Assembly: GCF_030272615.1 (NCBI RefSeq)
Contig: NC_081408.1
Coordinates: forward strand, 337,310,793 to 337,374,792
Source of the DNA: Cryptomeria japonica
Lineage: Eukaryota; Streptophyta; Pinopsida; Cupressales; Cupressaceae
Length of the DNA stretch: 64,000 nucleotides
Direction of reading: 5' to 3'
The notes under the pieces were generated by a model. That model searched no databases. It worked only from the letters and a program-made list of their open reading frames with translations, and was not told where the DNA came from. Shown here piece by piece: positions 59,689-64,000 of the stretch; position 1 is the stretch's first letter; every line of letters starts with the position of its first letter. A program made the translations under genes and the position numbers.

Positions 59689-62600
59689 TTAAACAGCCCT
59701 GTCACTCTTGACCAGGTGGTACAACTTTTGAGACAGATCCATGGGTAATTGACCCCTATCCACAATGTTCCAATTGTACATTTGATCAAAGGCCCATTTG
59801 GCCAAACAATCCACAACTCCATTCCATTCTCTAGGGATATGACTGAAAGTCACAGATTCCAAGGAAACACACAAATGAAGAATCTGTTTAATTACCAAAG
59901 CTAAATGCCAACATACATCATCTAACCTCTGCCTATTCAACAAAGTCACCACCACCTGAGAATCAGATTCGCAGATGATCTTCTCCACCCAAGATCGCAA
60001 CTACGCTCCATAGCATAAAGAATGGCAAGAGCCTCCACCAAATTGTTAGAATGTATGTCCCTATAGATAGAAAAGATAAACTGAACAATACCAGAGCTAT
60101 CTCGCCCAATTCCACCGATACCAGCATGACCAAGATTTCCACGAGAAAAACCATCGGTGTTGATTTTCAAAACTCCCTAAGGAGGAGAGCATCAATGACA
60201 CTCCCTATTCATCTTCCGAAGAGGATGTTGACATCTATTGCGCATGGCTTGTCCAACAAACCTCGAAACATCTCCTTGAGGAGGAAGGTTGGGGTGATTG
60301 CAAAATAAGTCTCCTGGACCCACCTGTTCACCCAAGTCACACCTTGCCGAAACAGTTTCACCAAGAGAAAGAAGAACTTTCCACCATACATTTTGGACAA
60401 CCATCTTGACATCTTAAAAAATCCTGTGATTCCTCTCCAACCAAATATGCAAAATAATGAAGGCAGGACTAAGAGCCCAAACAACTTGAAGAAAAAAAGT
60501 CTTAATCGAAGCCTTGCCCCAACGAGCAAAAAATCAGCCAAAGAAGAGACATGCTAGCAAGCCTAGTTCCAAACACCCCACCAAAAGTGTCAAATCTCCC
60601 TAGAGAAGGAACATTGGAAGAATAGATGAGAAACACTCTCCTTACAATTGCAACACAAAACACACATCGAGGGACCCTGCAACCCGTGCTTGCACAAATT
60701 ATCCCAAGTAAGACACCGATTTTGAACCACCAACCACAAGAAAAGTTGCACTTGGGCCAAGAGAATTTGTTCCACACCTGTTTCCACCAAGCTACCTCCA
60801 TGCATCTGAACATTTGTCAATCAAGCTCCGCATACCCCGAGGAAACAGAGAACTTACCAAACAAATCTCTACCCCAAGCTAAAACATCATGCCCAACCAA
60901 GGCATTACATTCACGAGAAGCAAGAATCTGAGCCAACTCTTTCCTATCCTCCTCCGATCCACCTAGTGGCCATTCACCAAAGTGATTCCATTTGTAACCA
61001 CTACCCTGTCCTAAATTACGAGCCACCTTATAATATGCAACCTTATCCTAACCAGCCTCAGTAAAAATATCACAAAGGGATTGGAGGTGCAAATACATCG
61101 TAAGGATAGGAGGATTACCATCCCAAGAATCCAACCAAAAAAGGGCCTCTAAGCCCGAATTACAAATCAAAAAAATACCATTCTTAACAGTGTTCCACGG
61201 AAACATGTTCCCCCCCTCCAGGTCCAAGTCCCCCTGTCCCCGAAACACGTCCCCAAAACTTTTTCCCTTTGTCCCCTCGTCCCCAAAGCCCATCCCCACG
61301 TCACCCTATCTCCCCATCCCCAACGGTCGTGGAACAATGATTCTTAACCAACTGAGCCCCCCTTTTCAAAAGTATTCCAGATCATAGAGCCCCTTCCTTC
61401 CAAAGGGTAGCGAGGAATATCCCGAAAGCTCACACCTTTAAGATGCTTGTGAGTGAGAATACGAGCCCAAATATAATGCTGACTAGTACACCAACACCAA
61501 TATAACTTGGCACCTAAAGCCTGCCCATTCAAAATAGCAAAGCGAAGAGCAAGGCCCCCTTCCTTGGCCTACACACAAAATCCCACTTCACTAAACTCCA
61601 CTTAGCAGTCTGCAATTACTGCTCCAAAGAAATTGTGACAGGAGAGCATCAAATTCCTTAAAGAAATACATAGGAGTTGCCTGAACAAAACACTTGTAAA
61701 TAGGAAGAGCCTGAACAAAACACTTTGGAGAAGAGTCACTCTAGCAGTTGTGGATAACCAACGATGAGTCCAATGAGTAACCTTAGAACACAGCTTGTCA
61801 AGCAAGTTTTGTCAAGAAGCCTTGGGTTTCCTACCAATAGAAAGAGGAATACCTAGATAGATAAAGGGAAGAGACCCAATCTAAAACTACAAAATATGAG
61901 CAACCCTCCTTTGAATAGCTTCGGGGGTATTAAAAAACAAGATAGAAGACTTATGCTCATTGACTTTTTGGCCCGAGGCATCAAGATAAGTATCCAACGC
62001 CAGTCTAAAAGATTCAGCTTCCTGAAGACGAGCAATCCCCAAAAGGAAGATGAGAAAGCTTTGGCAAACCATTGCCCCAACTCCAACCATGAATCATGCC
62101 CTGAGAAACCTGAGACTTAAGAAATCTGCCCAAACCCTCTGCCATAATAATAAACAAATAGGGGGAAAGAGGATCTCCTTGGCGAAGACCCCTAGAAGCC
62201 TCAAAGAGCTCAGAAGGTTCACCATTTATAATAATAGAGAAAGATGAAGAGGTAACACAACTCATTGTCCAACTAACCCACTCTGGACTAAAACCAAAGG
62301 CTAGAAGAATTTTTTCAAAAAACTCCACTTAACCCTATCATAAGCTTTGGCCATACCCAATTTGATAAACATAGATTTTTCCTTGGAGGTCACCATAGAC
62401 TTAATGACTTCAGAAGCAACCACAACTCCATCCAAAGGTCTACAGGCCACAAAACCCCCTTGCTCCTCGGAGATCAAAGAAGGGAGACAAAACTTGAGCC
62501 TCTTTGCAACCAATTTAGTAATGATTTTGTACACCACATTACAGAAAGCAATAGGCCTAAAGAAATTCAAATGATCAGCACCATCTTTTTTAGGAATGAG

Positions 62601-63762
62601 AACAAGTAAAGTAGAGTTCAAAGCCCGAAGCATTTGTTTACTGCAAAGAGATTCACGAACAACCTCCAACAAATCCAAATTAATAATATCTCAGAATTCC
62701 AGAAAAAATTCTATTGAAAATCCATCCGGCCATGGAGCTTTGCCCTCATTATCCCAAAAACAACAACTTCCAGTTCAGACAAAGAGATTGGACAAATGAG
62801 AGAATCATTCATCTCCTTAGTGACTAGGAAGGGAATGCAAGGAAGTACCAAATTTTCCTCAACCTCCGCGGGAGGAGAATCTTCAGAAAAGAGAGCAGAA
62901 TAAAACTGCCTAGCCTCCCGAGACAAAGCCTGCATAGGGGATAGCCGAAGGCCTTCAAAATTAACCAAAGAAGAAACATAACTCCTATTTCAACGAGCCT
63001 ACACAGAATGATGGAAGAAAGCATTATTCCTGTCCCCTTCTCGAAGCCAATCAATTCGAGTCTTTTTCTTCCAAAAAATCACCACACGAAGTTCCCATTC
63101 CTCCACCTCTCTCATAGCCTGAGATTCAGCTCGGCCTAAAGCATCTGAAAAACCATAATCCCAAATTTGGCAAGTAATCACATCAAGGTGCTCCTGAGCC
63201 TTCCTCTTCATAGCCTGAAGGTTACCAAAACACTACCTATTCCATTTCTTAAGGTGATATTTGACATGTTGCAGTTTTTTAACAAAGGAGTACATAGCAG
63301 TACCATAAGCAAGGCCGCCATCAATCCACCATTGGTCCACAAGATCATGTAAAGAAGAATCCCGAAGCCACATAAGTTGAAACTTAAACTGAGGATTCTT
63401 AGAAACTGTAAAAAAGTTGCAGCAAATTTAATTGGCCAATGATCAAAACCCCTCCAATCAAGAATCTTAGAGCTTGTAGACAAATTCCCACCCACCCAAA
63501 AACAATAAACAAGAAACCTGTCCAACCATTCAAAAATAGCTTCCTCTCCACTCCACCTATTATTCCAAGTAAATACCCCTTTAAAAGGTTTGATATCAAT
63601 TAGAGCAAGGGAATCCACATTCACACGAAAGAGATCAAAAGAAGAACCCAACCGATCCAATCCTCCCCAATCCTCCCCGCCTCCCCGCTTCTCCTCCAAA
63701 CTCAAAACTGAATTGAAATCACCAGCTAAAACCCAAGGAAGATAAGGAGCACACAATCTCAC
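59689..63762 (-). pseudogene. LINE2 ORF2 remnant: endonuclease, RT, RNase H
   Basis: Endonuclease end: WVLAGDFNSVLSLEEKRGG, GVFTWNNRW and FDHWPIKF (the usual Ser of SDH is Phe). RT: LLVLIPKKDGADHLNFFRPIA, LISEEQGGFVACRPLDG, KLGMAKAYDRVKW (Gly at the first palm Asp position) and ASRGLRQGDPLSPYLF. The (Y/F)ADD box is lost by a small deletion around 62030-62060: the frame passes from LSHLPFGD to ARLQEAESFRLALDTYL. RVT zinc region: LFLWLVVQNRCLTWDNL and CVLCCNCKESVSHLFFQC. RNase H: MKINTDGFSRGNLGHAGIGG, NNLVEALAI and IICESDSQVVV. Several frameshifts are present, and a 151-bp TIR element sits at 61189-61339. Confidence 0.85.
61189..61339. mobile_element. 151-bp MITE-like TIR element with 9-bp target duplication
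   Basis: Flanked by ATTCTTAAC (61180-61188 and 61340-61348). The ends are inverted: AGTGTTCCACG at the left and the reverse complement of CGTGGAACAAT at the right, 10 of 11 matching. The interior is a cytosine-rich run of GTCCCC-type words, unlike the AT-rich neighbourhood. Removing it with one target copy restores the LINE2 reading AQLVKN-GIFLICN on the minus strand. A 9-bp duplication points to the Mutator superfamily; the element is non-autonomous. Confidence 0.85.
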
Positions 63763-63775
63763 ATGCCTTATATGA

Positions 63776-64000
63776 ATTCACATTAGTTATATAACTGCCA
63801 TCAACAACCTGACAACTGCCTTATCTACTTCTGAACATGTAACTACCTTGAAGAGTTTAGCAGCTTCTTAAATCATAATATATGTTTAAGCAGATGAAGC
63901 AATTGCTATGATTTGATTTTATCCAAGGAAACGATTACCACATTTTCAACTTAAGAAAATCTCATAGAATACATAATAACTATACAACTCTTCTATCCAC
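63776..64000. other. Unassigned right edge
   Basis: No gene or repeat recognised. Confidence 0.3.

Larger units (their letters stand above)
59640..63775 (-). mobile_element. LINE2: minus-strand L1-type LINE, 5'-truncated
   Basis: On the minus strand: C-terminal part of endonuclease (63762), RT (63000-61600), zinc-binding RVT region (about 60820-60500) and RNase H (60170-59689), followed by AATAAA near the 3' end. ORF1 and the start of the endonuclease are missing, as in a typical 5'-truncated insertion; the endonuclease frame stops at about 63770. Both boundaries are approximate and no target duplication was found. Confidence 0.82.

Overview
The window reads as a repeat-rich nuclear segment of a large plant genome. 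The evidence is plant Ty3/gypsy elements (Tat type, with an extra RNase H), Ty1/copia elements, one with an initiator-Met tRNA primer-binding site, L1-type LINEs whose polyprotein ends in RNase H, and a plant mobile domain (PMD) gene. A gymnosperm such as a conifer is my best guess from the style of the elements; that is inference. I see no rRNA, tRNA, CRISPR or bacterial features. Nearly all coding sequence is decayed transposable-element sequence; the only likely host-gene piece is a pair of exons near 57.7-58.0 kb.

Layout, left to right. 1-2379: unrecognised decayed reading frame. 2380-~19465: a minus-strand Tat-type element (gypsy1; 3' LTR 2380-3449), split at its protease-RT linker by a plus-strand element at 7035-17029 with TSD CCTTT. 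That inner element (LTRs 7035-8693 and 15373-17029) keeps RNase H and integrase and carries an antisense PMD gene with introns. Its own gag/protease/RT start has been replaced by a second copy of the host flank (8694-9712 duplicates 17030-18048). ~19468-26170: minus-strand copia1, with a 1.56-kb solo LTR inserted in its Gag zinc knuckle (24465-26022, TSD GTGTC). ~26165-33015: minus-strand gypsy2 with the order Gag-PR-RNaseH-RT-RNaseH and its 5' LTR. Gypsy2 entered a long unrecognised minus-strand gene (33016-42415), which is also split by the complete copia2 (34746-40947, TSD CTCAT).

43333-46071 holds the most unusual structure: 16 copies of a ~43-bp near-perfect palindrome, mostly 176-177 bp apart, separated by strongly diverged spacers. 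Every other interval differs by close to whole DNA helical turns, and some copies have matching changes in both arms. ~46.1-53.5 kb is a plus-strand L1 LINE (ORF1, EN-RT-RNaseH ORF2 in an ATGA overlap, plus an unexplained third frame). 53.5-55.3 kb is extremely AT-rich with inverted repeats. 55.3-59.6 kb is mostly unassigned sequence with two spliced exons on the minus strand and a gypsy relic. 59.6-63.8 kb is a minus-strand L1 LINE interrupted by a 151-bp TIR element with a 9-bp target duplication.

The genes do not work together as a pathway; the window records successive insertions. Order inferred from nesting: gypsy1 before the PMD element; copia1 before the solo LTR; the unrecognised gene before gypsy2 and copia2. 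All alignments and counts were made by eye.
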